Part shown: positions 11,894 to 18,954 of the stretch, one piece after another
Layout of the letters: each line of letters begins with the position of its first letter
Numbering within the stretch: the stretch's first letter is position 1
From: JACCVL01 sp963695375
GTDB lineage: Bacteria; Actinomycetota; Actinomycetes; Propionibacteriales; Nocardioidaceae
Assembly (NCBI GenBank): GCA_963695375.1
Contig: OY968767.1
Coordinates: 930,001-994,000, forward strand
Length of the DNA stretch: 64,000 nt
Direction: 5' to 3'
Program-made: the position numbers and the translations under genes
Notes under the pieces: generated by a model
Database searches by the model: none
What the model was told of the DNA's origin: nothing
What the model saw: only the letters and a program-made list of their open reading frames with translations

Positions 11894-12373
11894 ATGGTGG
11901 GCACGATGCCGGGAGCGACGGGTGCACGGCGACGTCGTCGCGTTGGCGTGGCCTGCGGTCTCGCGGCGGTGCTGCTTGCCCCCGTGGGCGGCGTCTCGGC
12001 GAGCTGCGCAGCGCCCTCCTTGCAGGTGGACGGCAGCGGGCGGCCCACTCTGGCTGCCAGCGGGGTGGTCACGGTCGAGGGCAGAGCCTTCGTGCGGGGT
12101 TGTGCCGACGGTGCAAGCCAGAGCGTGGTCTGGGGCTGCACGGTGTCCTCGAGCGAAGAGGGCGAAGAGACTCCCATGTCCGACATCGTGCTGTCTTTGC
12201 GGCAGGGCGCCCGGATGTTCACCGTTGCGGTCGAAGACGCCGGCGTCGCCGCGGACGACACCCTCGGACAGGTCACGTGGACGTTCACGGTGCCCGATGA
12301 GGTGCGGCCCGGACCGGCGGTCCTCGTCGCCGATACGGCACGGCTACCGGTGCTGATCCGCGACTCAACGTGA
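11894..12373 (+). CDS. Small secreted protein, unknown function
   Basis: 159 residues with an Arg-rich n-region (ARRRRRVG), a hydrophobic core (VACGLAAVLLAPVGG) and a likely signal-peptidase site after VSA, so the mature protein starts near SCAAPSLQVDG. Three cysteines in the mature part (SCAAP, RGCADG, WGCTV) could form a disulfide. The rest looks beta-rich (VTWTFTVPDEVRPGPAVLVAD), like a small Ig-type fold. No family is recognised. The start could also be the ATG at 11906. It converges on the DNRLRE gene. Confidence 0.65.
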   Translation: MVGTMPGATGARRRRRVGVACGLAAVLLAPVGGVSASCAAPSLQVDGSGRPTLAASGVVTVEGRAFVRGCADGASQSVVWGCTVSSSEEGEETPMSDIVLSLRQGARMFTVAVEDAGVAADDTLGQVTWTFTVPDEVRPGPAVLVADTARLPVLIRDST

Positions 12374-12416
12374 CCGCTGCTCGCCGCGACGGAACTTGCC
12401 GAGGGCGTACCAGTCC

Positions 12417-13067
12417 TCAGGACCAGTTGACGACCAGCTGCGGCTTGTTGGTGGCGCTCTCCACGCTGCGGTAGGTCTGCTGCAGGGCGGTGGCGCTGAA
12501 GCTCTCGGCGCTGTCTCGCAGCACGAAGCCGTTGTTGGTGGTGTACATCGCCTGCACGTGCGCGGTGACGTCCCAGCTCTGGGTGCCGGCGGCCGGCGTC
12601 GTGAGGCTGCCGACGGCGGTGCCGGTCGTCGCCGGTTGGGTGTTCCAGTTGACGGTGGTCGTGGTCCACGCCGCCGCCGCCCGATAGACGTCGATCGTCC
12701 GGCCGGTGCTGGGCGTCGCGTTGTAGACCTGCAGCGTCGCCGAGCTGACCGTGCAGTTGGTGGGGACGGTCGGCAGGGTGAACCGGATCAGGGCCCGGGC
12801 GTTCCGGTTCGCGCTCCGGCTCCGGACCAGCAGGTTGGCGCTGGTGTTGTAGTTGGTGGTGGCCGCGGCCTGGTCGACGTAGGTGTCGGCGGCCGGCGTG
12901 ACCGTGCTGCCACCGGGGCTGGCGCAGAAGCTCGCGCTGGTGGTGAACGCGTTCGAGTCCACGGCCACCTGGTCGGTCAGCACGGCCAGCACGCCCGCGG
13001 TCGCCCACAGGACACAGGTGCCGGTCAGCGGGACCAGCAGCAGGAGCAGCCGGTTACGCCGCCACAT
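12417..13067 (-). CDS. DNRLRE-domain surface protein with SipW-type export signal
   Basis: 216 residues. The N-terminus (LLLLLVPLTGTCVLWATAGVLAVLTDQVAVDSNAFTT) has the hydrophobic core and the AVLTD...NAF pattern that also marks the TasA-like protein two genes upstream, suggesting cleavage by the adjacent SipW. The remainder matches a DNRLRE/CBM96-type beta-sandwich: ADTYVDQ, ALIRFTLP, SSATLQVY, WDVTAHVQAM and the naming motif as VLRDSAESF. Such domains occur in surface and carbohydrate-binding proteins. It is last in a three-gene operon and overlaps sipW by 14 bp. A role in a surface fibre is inference. Confidence 0.8.
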   Translation of the reverse strand: MWRRNRLLLLLVPLTGTCVLWATAGVLAVLTDQVAVDSNAFTTSASFCASPGGSTVTPAADTYVDQAAATTNYNTSANLLVRSRSANRNARALIRFTLPTVPTNCTVSSATLQVYNATPSTGRTIDVYRAAAAWTTTTVNWNTQPATTGTAVGSLTTPAAGTQSWDVTAHVQAMYTTNNGFVLRDSAESFSATALQQTYRSVESATNKPQLVVNWS

Positions 13068-13692
13068 GGTCGGGCCGAGGCAGAGCCGGGGTGTGCGGCG
13101 CTGGGCTGGGCGGCACCGGGGAGAGCGGCCGCCGGCGCGGCTTGGCCCAGATCGCCTGTAGCTGCAGCCACAGCAGGACGGTCGCGGGCAGGGCGACCAC
13201 GGCGGTCCAGCCGATCGGAGTGCGGACGAACGCCAGCGCGTAGCCGACGTAGGGGACGATCAGCACCGGCGTCATGGTGGGGCCGCTGAGCACGTACGGC
13301 AGCGGGTCGGGCTTGGGGTTGGCATCGCCCTTGGTGCGGAGCACCACCTCGCCGCTCCGATCCACCCGGCGGGAGATGACCCGGTGCAGGACGGCAGGGG
13401 CCGTGACCCCCGCGGTCTCGGCTCGGACCAGGATGACGTCGTCGACCCGGACCTGGTCCGGTTCGAGTGACCGGGTCACCACCGCACTGCCGATCGGGGC
13501 GGTGCCCTCCATGCTGCCGCTGTGCACGGTGAGGACGCCATACCCGAGCACGGCGGGGACGCTGGCCAGCGCCGGCACCGCGATCAGTGCGAGCAGCAGA
13601 CCGAAGCCGAGGCGGCGTGCCCACCGGGACCGTTGCGACCGGCCGCTCCCGCTAGGGGAACGGGAGGGGCCGGTCGCGGCAGTGGCCGTCAT
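13054..13692 (-). CDS. sipW: SipW-type (ER-type, S26B) signal peptidase I
   Basis: Membrane serine protease that removes signal peptides. Start at ATG 13692 (MTATAATGPSRS), 2 bp after the stop of the TasA-like gene. It has an N-terminal membrane segment (LGFGLLLALIAVPALASVPAV), then HSGSMEG with the nucleophilic Ser and VLHRVIS with the His that replaces the usual lysine general base in the SipW/ER class, then KGDANPKPD and a C-terminal hydrophobic segment. The Ser-His arrangement argues against a housekeeping LepB. In Bacillus, SipW processes TasA and TapA; both flanking genes here carry matching signals. Confidence 0.85.
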   Translation of the reverse strand: MTATAATGPSRSPSGSGRSQRSRWARRLGFGLLLALIAVPALASVPAVLGYGVLTVHSGSMEGTAPIGSAVVTRSLEPDQVRVDDVILVRAETAGVTAPAVLHRVISRRVDRSGEVVLRTKGDANPKPDPLPYVLSGPTMTPVLIVPYVGYALAFVRTPIGWTAVVALPATVLLWLQLQAIWAKPRRRPLSPVPPSPAPHTPALPRPDHVAA

Positions 13693-13694
13693 CG

Positions 13695-14333
13695 TCACGG
13701 GTTGTTGGTCGTCTGCTCGGCGTCGAAGGTGAACGTCGCGGTGCTGCTCGCGCTCTTGAACGCGTTGCCGGTGGACAGTGGCAGCGCGACCCGGAAGCAG
13801 AGCGTCTCGCTGGCCGACACCGCGAGGTTTCGGTCTCCGGCCTGGGCGCCCTGAGCCGCGTCCCCGATGATCTTGCCGGCGGTCGAGTCCAGGTCTCCGG
13901 TGTAGAGCTGGGTGCCGTCGAAGTTGTCGCACGGGGTCGCGGGCGTGGTCACGTCGATGGTCTTGACCGTCATCACCAGCTGGTCCTTGAGCCCCTTGCT
14001 GTCGGTGTTGGTGGCCACCGACGAGACGGCGTAGCGGAGCGCGGCGCTGCCGGCGGCATTCGTGATCACCAGGCTGTTGGTGACCTGGTCACCCGGAACC
14101 ATGTTGCTGAAGGACACCAGGGCGGTGGTCGGCGTCGTCGTGATGTCGATCGTGCCGGTGGAGAACGCGTTCGCGCCCACCGTCTCGGTGTCGGTGAACA
14201 CCGCCAGCACGCCGACGCTGATCAGCGATGCGAAGCAGGTCAGCGCCAACCCGGTCGCCAAGAGGCGGCGGGTGCGACCGCTGCGGTCGGGCTCGACAGC
14301 AGGCTCGAGGTCAGGCTGGTGGGTGTCGCTCAT
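13695..14333 (-). CDS. TasA/CalY-like secreted subunit (SipW-dependent signal)
   Basis: 212 residues, first gene of the operon. ATG at 14333 with GGGAGG about 10 nt upstream. The Arg-rich n-region is followed by a long hydrophobic core (LLATGLALTCFASLISVGVLA) and then VFTDTETVGANAFSTGTIDI, the hallmark of SipW-dependent proteins. The mature part is a predicted all-beta domain with MVPGDQVTNSLVITNAG-like features seen in TasA/camelysin proteins, and two cysteines (PCDNF, LCFRV). Fibre or matrix formation is inferred from family resemblance and the adjacent SipW gene. Confidence 0.8.
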   Translation of the reverse strand: MSDTHQPDLEPAVEPDRSGRTRRLLATGLALTCFASLISVGVLAVFTDTETVGANAFSTGTIDITTTPTTALVSFSNMVPGDQVTNSLVITNAAGSAALRYAVSSVATNTDSKGLKDQLVMTVKTIDVTTPATPCDNFDGTQLYTGDLDSTAGKIIGDAAQGAQAGDRNLAVSASETLCFRVALPLSTGNAFKSASSTATFTFDAEQTTNNP

Positions 14334-14381
14334 CGTTCTCGGTCCTCCCGGCGCAACGGCTCGCCGTGAGACCGCTGTCGT

Positions 14382-14408
14382 TGAAGGACCGTATGAACTG
14401 GACCTTCA
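14382..14408. promoter_or_regulatory. Inverted repeat upstream of the SipW operon (candidate operator)
   Basis: TGAAGGACC (14382-14390) and GGACCTTCA (14400-14408) form an inverted repeat, 8 of 9 positions matching, with a 9-nt spacer. It lies about 50 bp upstream of the TasA-like start, where a repressor or activator could bind. No matching regulator gene is adjacent. Confidence 0.4.
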
Positions 14409-14503
14409 CCGGGGGAAGTGGCCGAGCCTCCAGCTCGGCCGAACGGCGCGCCGATCCGTCCGCACGGCCTGCCGACGGCGACCGGACCGGCGGCGGTCGG
14501 GAC

Positions 14504-15001
14504 CTAGCCGGCCGCGGTCGCCAGCCGCTCCTGGCCGACCCGCACGTGCAGCGCTGCGAGCCGGTCCCGCTGGTCGGCCGCCCGCTGGAGCAGACCGTCC
14601 AGCCGGCCCAGGTCGAGCCGCGGCTCATGAGTGCAGGCCGCTCGCAGCAGCTCCCAGCCCGAGCTCTTCGCCAGCACCGCCACCCGCATCCCCTCCAGCT
14701 CCACGACGTCGGTGAGGGGCGAACGGGCCAGAAGCGTGCCGTTCGGCTTCAGCCGGCCCAGCCTCTCGGCCACGTGACCGGCCAGCACGCGGACCTGGCT
14801 GGGACTGACGTCGAGGTCGGCCATGATCGCGAGCAGCGTGTCACGGTCCTCGGCGACCTCGTGGGCGAGGCGTTGGAGCTCCGCCCCCAGCTCACTGCCC
14901 CGGTGAGATCCGGCGGCCCGATGGAACAGGTCGACTCCCGCGGTGGCACCCAGCAGGTGGTCGTTCAGGTACGTCGCCAGCAGTTGCTGCAGGTCGGGCA
15001 T
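14504..15001 (-). CDS. Helical-bundle protein of unknown function (ferritin-like appearance)
   Basis: 165 residues from ATG 15001 (MPDLQQLLATYLNDHLLGAT). The sequence is almost all amphipathic helix, with His/Glu/Asp at spacings reminiscent of ferritin-like bundles (YLNDHLLGATAGVDLFHRA, LAHEVAEDRDTLLAIM), but I see no complete metal-binding EXXH pair, so the fold assignment is only a suggestion. The ORF extends upstream of this ATG, but TACGGT lies exactly 6 nt before it, which favours a leaderless start there. No operon partner. Confidence 0.72.
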   Translation of the reverse strand: MPDLQQLLATYLNDHLLGATAGVDLFHRAAGSHRGSELGAELQRLAHEVAEDRDTLLAIMADLDVSPSQVRVLAGHVAERLGRLKPNGTLLARSPLTDVVELEGMRVAVLAKSSGWELLRAACTHEPRLDLGRLDGLLQRAADQRDRLAALHVRVGQERLATAAG

Positions 15002-15007
15002 CGGGCC

Positions 15008-15013
15008 ACCGTA
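15008..15013 (-). promoter_or_regulatory. -10 element of a leaderless promoter
   Basis: On the minus strand TACGGT is followed by six bases and the ATG at 15001. A -10 at this distance puts the transcription start on the start codon. No ribosome-binding site is visible. Confidence 0.5.
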
Positions 15014-15117
15014 GCGGCGTCGTGGCAAGGGGGGGTCTACGACCAACGGGCACTACCCGGGACCGCCCCGCGGGTCCATGCTGAGACGCTGCTCCCGCGG
15101 CTCGGGAGGCGAATGCC

Positions 15118-17196
15118 GTGGTCACACCGATGCAGACGGATCGATCGGGGCGATGGGGGCGGCGCGCGCCCGGCAGCCTGGTCGTGCTGGCCCTCGTGGC
15201 CGCGGGACTGGTGGGCAGCGACGCCGCGGCGGCGACGACGGCTCCGACCTTCTCCCGGACCGACCATCAGCAGCTCGGCAACAACCATGTGGTGGCGGAC
15301 TTCAACGGGGACGGCAGGCCGGACGTGGCCGGGCAGGGAGCCCAGTCGGTGGCGGTGCTGCTCAACCAGGGGGGCGGCGGGTTCGGCGCGCGGGTGGAGT
15401 ACCCGGTCGCGGACTGGACGCAGGACCTCGCCGCCGCTGACTTCGACCGTGACGGACGGCTGGACCTCGCCGTCACCATCAACAGCCCGCAGACCAGCCT
15501 GTCGCTGCTGATGGGCAACGGCGACGGGACCTTCGCCGCGGCCGTCAGCGTGCCGAACACGACCGGGCTGGACTCGCCGGCCGTGGTCGCGACCGACCTC
15601 AACCACGACCTGGCGCCGGACCTCCTGGTCGCCCACGCGATCGCTTGCTTCACCGCGCCCTGCGTCTCCGGGACGACGATGTCGGTGCTGCTGGGAAACG
15701 GCGACGGGACCTTCCAGCCCGCGCGTGAGGTGGAGGTCGGGCGGGGGATGGCCAAGATCGCCGTCGCCGACTTCGACCGGGACGGCCACAAGGATCTCGC
15801 CATCGGCGGGGATTCCTCCCGGCTGTATCTGCTGCGTGGGCTCGGGGACGGGACGTTCACCCAGCAACCGACGATCACCCTGACCGCGGACACGTTCGGC
15901 GTGAACGGCACCGATGTGGACGTCGGCGACTTCGACCGGGACGGTCTGGCCGACCTCGTCGTGGCACTGCCGCACAACGGCAGCCGGACCGCCGTGCTGA
16001 TCGGCAACGGCGACGGGACCTTCCGGCCGCCGCTGATCCTCACCGACCCGGGGCAGCGGTTCCCGCAGTTCCAGGCGGTCGCCGACTACAACGGGGACGG
16101 GTTCCAGGACCTCGCGATCACCCTCGGCGACGGAACCGCGGGGCTCATGCAGGTGCGCAACGGCAACGGCGACGGCACGTTCCAGTCGCCGGTGTTGTAC
16201 CTGGCCCCGCCGCCCAAGTCGAGCCTCGGCGGGTTCGCGATCGAGGCGGCGGACCTCAACGGTGATGCCGTGCCGGACCTCACGCTCGGGGTGGTCGGTG
16301 CCGCTCCGTCATTCGCGGTGCTGCTCACCTCGACCGGGACCGCGCCCCCGCCGACGCCGGGGACGCCGACGCTGCTCAGCCCCGCCTCCGGTTCGAGCCC
16401 AGCTCAGCCGGTGACGCTGGACTGGGCCGACGCGGCGGGTGCGAGCAGGTACCGGGTGCAGGTCGACGACTCGAGCACCCTTGCGGCTCCGTTCGTCGTC
16501 GACCAGCTCGTGACGCCCTCCCAGCTGACCCTGCCCACTCTGTCCGTCCGCCGACACTGGTGGCGGGTCCGCGGAGTCAGCCTCGCGGGGGTGGCAGGCC
16601 CCTGGTCGACGGTCCGCAGGTTCACTCCGCAGGCGGTGGCCTCCGCACCCGCCCTGGCGTCGATCACGCTCAACCCGGCCACCGTCGTCGGCGGCAACGC
16701 CGCGCAGGGAACCGCGGCGCTCAGCGCACCGGCGCCGGCCGGTGGGGCCGTGGTCGTGCTGTCGTCCAGCTCGCCGGCCGCGACCGTCCCGGCCAGCGTG
16801 ACGGTGACCGCCGGTGCCAGCACCGCGGTCTTCCCCGTGAGCACCGTCGCGGTCGGCACGTCCACGGCGGCGACCATCACCGGCTCGTACGGTGGTGCCA
16901 CCCGCAGCGCGGCGCTGACCGTCACACCGGCAGGCGAACCCACGCCGACGGCGACGCTGACCGTGACGGCCACGGGACGATCCGGGGAGCGAGTCACGTC
17001 GAGCCCCGCGGGGATCAACGTCGCCGTGGGCGGCACCGGGTCGACGCCGTTCGCCGTCGGCACGTCGGTCACCCTGAGCGTGTCGAACGGCCGCGACGCC
17101 GTGTGGTCCGGCGCCTGCTCCAGCGGCGGCAACAAGGCGAGGACCTGCACCTTCACCGTCGGCGGGAACGCCGCGGTCACCGCGAACGTGCAGTGA
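15118..17196 (+). CDS. Secreted FG-GAP/VCBS repeat protein with Ig-like C-terminal domains
   Basis: 692 residues. GTG 15118 is preceded by GGGAGG 8 nt upstream; ATG 15130 is an alternative. A signal peptide (LVVLALVAAGLVGSDAAAA) leads into about seven FG-GAP/VCBS blades (residues 50-400) with repeated calcium-binding cores such as DFNGDGRPD, DFDRDGRLD and NGNGDGTF, which fold as a beta-propeller. A fibronectin-III-like module follows (VTLDWADAAGASRYRVQVD ... RRHWWRVRGVSLAG), then an Ig-like domain and a final domain with two cysteines (GACSSGG, ARTCTF). No sortase motif or membrane anchor is visible, so it is probably secreted. Adhesion or carbohydrate binding is inference. Confidence 0.88.
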   Translation: MVTPMQTDRSGRWGRRAPGSLVVLALVAAGLVGSDAAAATTAPTFSRTDHQQLGNNHVVADFNGDGRPDVAGQGAQSVAVLLNQGGGGFGARVEYPVADWTQDLAAADFDRDGRLDLAVTINSPQTSLSLLMGNGDGTFAAAVSVPNTTGLDSPAVVATDLNHDLAPDLLVAHAIACFTAPCVSGTTMSVLLGNGDGTFQPAREVEVGRGMAKIAVADFDRDGHKDLAIGGDSSRLYLLRGLGDGTFTQQPTITLTADTFGVNGTDVDVGDFDRDGLADLVVALPHNGSRTAVLIGNGDGTFRPPLILTDPGQRFPQFQAVADYNGDGFQDLAITLGDGTAGLMQVRNGNGDGTFQSPVLYLAPPPKSSLGGFAIEAADLNGDAVPDLTLGVVGAAPSFAVLLTSTGTAPPPTPGTPTLLSPASGSSPAQPVTLDWADAAGASRYRVQVDDSSTLAAPFVVDQLVTPSQLTLPTLSVRRHWWRVRGVSLAGVAGPWSTVRRFTPQAVASAPALASITLNPATVVGGNAAQGTAALSAPAPAGGAVVVLSSSSPAATVPASVTVTAGASTAVFPVSTVAVGTSTAATITGSYGGATRSAALTVTPAGEPTPTATLTVTATGRSGERVTSSPAGINVAVGGTGSTPFAVGTSVTLSVSNGRDAVWSGACSSGGNKARTCTFTVGGNAAVTANVQ

Positions 17197-17199
17197 CGA

Positions 17200-17226
17200 C
17201 CGGCCGAGGTGTCCGCCCTCGGCCGG
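17200..17226. terminator. Bidirectional hairpin terminator
   Basis: Perfect 10-bp stem CCGGCCGAGG / CCTCGGCCGG with a 7-nt loop, filling the gap between two convergent genes (stops at 17196 and 17227). No U-tract, as is common for actinobacterial terminators. Confidence 0.72.
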
Positions 17227-18183
17227 CTAGGCCCGGCGGAGCTCCGGCAGCACCTCGTCTCGCCACAGCCGCATGAAGCCGGTGTAGTGCGGGCCCATGT
17301 TCGCCACGTAGACCTCGTCGTACCCGGCCCGGAGGTACGTCCGGGCCTGTCCGAGGTGGGCCTCGGCGTCCGGACCGCACACCACCGAGTCCCGGGTCAT
17401 CTCCTCGGTCACGAGCTGCGACGCCTGCTCGAAGTGCCGGGGCGACGGCAGCACCTGGGCCAGCTCGCCCGGAACGCCACTGTTCGCCCACAGCCGGTGC
17501 GCGATCTCGACGCCGGTGTCCCGGTCGTCGGCGAAGCAGACCTTGAACCCCCCCTGCGCCGGCTTCCCGGCGCCACCCGCCGAGCGGAACCGCTCGATCA
17601 GGTCGGCGTCCGGCGAGGTGCCGACGTATCCGTCACCGATCCGGCCGGCTACCTCGACCGCCTTGGGGCCGAAGGCCGAGACGTACACCGGTGGCGGTTC
17701 GTCGGGCAGCGTGTAGATCCGGGCGTGGTCCACCGTGTAGTGCCGGCCTCGTCGGCTCACGAAGCCGCCCCGCCACAGCTCGCGGATCACGTCGACGGCC
17801 TCCTCCAGCATCTCCAGCCTGGTGTCGATGGACGGCCACGGGTCACCGAGGATGTGCTCGTTCAGCGCCTCACCGGTGCCGACCCCGAGCACGAACCGGC
17901 CCTCGTGCATGACCGCGCTGGTCGCCGCGGCCTGAGCGATCACCGCGGGGTGGGTGCGGACCGTGGGGCAGGTGACCGCGGTCGTCACGGGCAGGTCGCA
18001 GACCTGTGCCAGCGCGCCCACCACCGACCATACGAACGGGCTCTGGCCCTGCTCGTCGTTCCACGGGTGGTAGTGGTCGCTGATCCACAGCGCTTCGAAG
18101 CCGGCGTCCTGCGCCATCCGGGCCTGTTCCAGCAGCTCCGCGGGGGTGTACTCCTCGCAGGACAGGAAGTAGCCGATCCGCAT
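17227..18183 (-). CDS. LLM-class F420-dependent oxidoreductase
   Basis: 318 residues starting at MRIGYFLSCEEYTPAELLEQA, with AGGAGCT upstream on the minus strand; a longer in-frame extension is not conserved-looking. Luciferase-like TIM-barrel features include DAGFEALWISDHYHPW, the coenzyme F420-type loop GQSPFVWSVVGALAQ, TRLEMLEEAVDVIRELW and a C-terminal YDEVYVANMGPHY. It resembles the Fgd-like subgroup (TIGR03557) that uses reduced or oxidised F420. The substrate cannot be read from the sequence. Monocistronic, with a hairpin terminator directly downstream. Confidence 0.88.
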   Translation of the reverse strand: MRIGYFLSCEEYTPAELLEQARMAQDAGFEALWISDHYHPWNDEQGQSPFVWSVVGALAQVCDLPVTTAVTCPTVRTHPAVIAQAAATSAVMHEGRFVLGVGTGEALNEHILGDPWPSIDTRLEMLEEAVDVIRELWRGGFVSRRGRHYTVDHARIYTLPDEPPPVYVSAFGPKAVEVAGRIGDGYVGTSPDADLIERFRSAGGAGKPAQGGFKVCFADDRDTGVEIAHRLWANSGVPGELAQVLPSPRHFEQASQLVTEEMTRDSVVCGPDAEAHLGQARTYLRAGYDEVYVANMGPHYTGFMRLWRDEVLPELRRA

Positions 18184-18363
18184 CCGAGCTCCTGTTCGTC
18201 GATGGCCGGAGTTCTGGACGGTGACTACCCGCTCACCCACGGGTCAAACCGCTGCCCCGGACCGAGCGGCGGTGCTCGAGCTCGAGGTTTACCACCGCCA
18301 CGAACCGCCACGAGGGGGGAACCTCGGCACCGTCCATCCGTTCCGACCGACAGGAGGCACATC

Positions 18364-18579
18364 ATGGCGACCGGTGAGACCGGCTTCGACGACGTCTCGT
18401 TCGACCTCGTCTCGGTCCAGTACCACTCGCTCAAGGCCGGCCACGACTACGGGCAGTACGTGCGCGACGCCGAGAACGCGGGACGCGACGACATCGCGGC
18501 GTTCTTCCGGGAGGTGATGGCGCAGGACTCCGAGCGGGCCGCCAAGTGCCACGAGTTCCTGAAGCAGACCACCGGGTAG
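18364..18579 (+). CDS. Small conserved actinobacterial helical protein
   Basis: 71 residues, MATGETGFDDVSFDLVSVQY and onward, with AGGAGG 7 nt before the ATG. It is predicted all-helical, with a pattern (YHSLKAGHDYGQYVRDAENAG ... FFREVMAQDSERAAKCHEFL) typical of a short conserved family found singly across actinobacteria. One cysteine near the C-terminus. Function unknown; I recall the family only by its appearance, not by a name. Confidence 0.82.
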   Translation: MATGETGFDDVSFDLVSVQYHSLKAGHDYGQYVRDAENAGRDDIAAFFREVMAQDSERAAKCHEFLKQTTG

Positions 18580-18604
18580 CCGCTAGGTATGCCTAGCCGG
18601 CCGC

Positions 18605-18622
18605 GGTGCCTCACTAGGCACC
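18605..18622 (+). terminator. Short hairpin downstream of the 71-residue protein gene
   Basis: GGTGCC and GGCACC form a 6-bp stem with a 6-nt loop 25 bp after the stop; flanking CCG/CGG could lengthen it. There is no U-tract, so termination is only a possibility. Confidence 0.35.
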
Positions 18623-18720
18623 TCGGCCAGCCAAAGATAGGTAACGGCTGCCGATGGCAGAAGCCCGTTACCGAAGCAGGATGGATCGCGTACCCCGAGA
18701 ACCGAGAGGAAGCGATCCAG

Positions 18721-18954
18721 ATGCTGTCACCACACCTGGCAGTCCTGCTGGCGCAGGACCGGCACCAACAGCTCATCGACGAGGCCGACCAGCACCGGCG
18801 GCTCACCGCCGCGCGCCGCCAGCCCGGCACCAGCCGGCCCGATCGCCAGCGGTTCGGCCAGCGGTTCGGCCAGCGGTTCGGCCAGCGGTTGGGCCTGCGA
18901 TCCGGCGATACATTGATCCGGTGGGGAGATCGCGCGGCGGCGCCGCCCCGGTGA
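18721..18954 (+). CDS. Small protein coupled to the LuxR regulator gene
   Basis: 77 residues starting MLSPHLAVLLAQDRHQQLI. The first 33 residues resemble short actinobacterial proteins of the form M-x-P-x-L-x-x-LLAQ-RH-x-x-LI-x-EA. The middle is a 12-bp tandem repeat giving RFGQ three times. GAGAGGAAG lies upstream at moderate spacing. Its TGA stop overlaps a GTG (GTGA) that begins the LuxR gene, suggesting coupling. It could be a leader ORF rather than a functional protein; the repeat makes the C-terminal half doubtful. Confidence 0.5.
   Translation: MLSPHLAVLLAQDRHQQLIDEADQHRRLTAARRQPGTSRPDRQRFGQRFGQRFGQRLGLRSGDTLIRWGDRAAAPPR
18846..18893 (+). repeat. 12-bp tandem repeat, four units
   Basis: CCAGCGGTTCGG occurs three times exactly and a fourth time with one change (CCAGCGGTTGGG). 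The unit length keeps the reading frame and encodes QRFG/RFGQ repeats within the small upstream ORF. Confidence 0.85.

Noticed and set aside
12366..12378. Another copy of the GATCCGCGACT core near 12357-12367
   Set aside because: It lies inside the last codons of a gene (LIRDST), lacks the CAC and TTCTGC flanks, and precedes the stop; probably coincidence.
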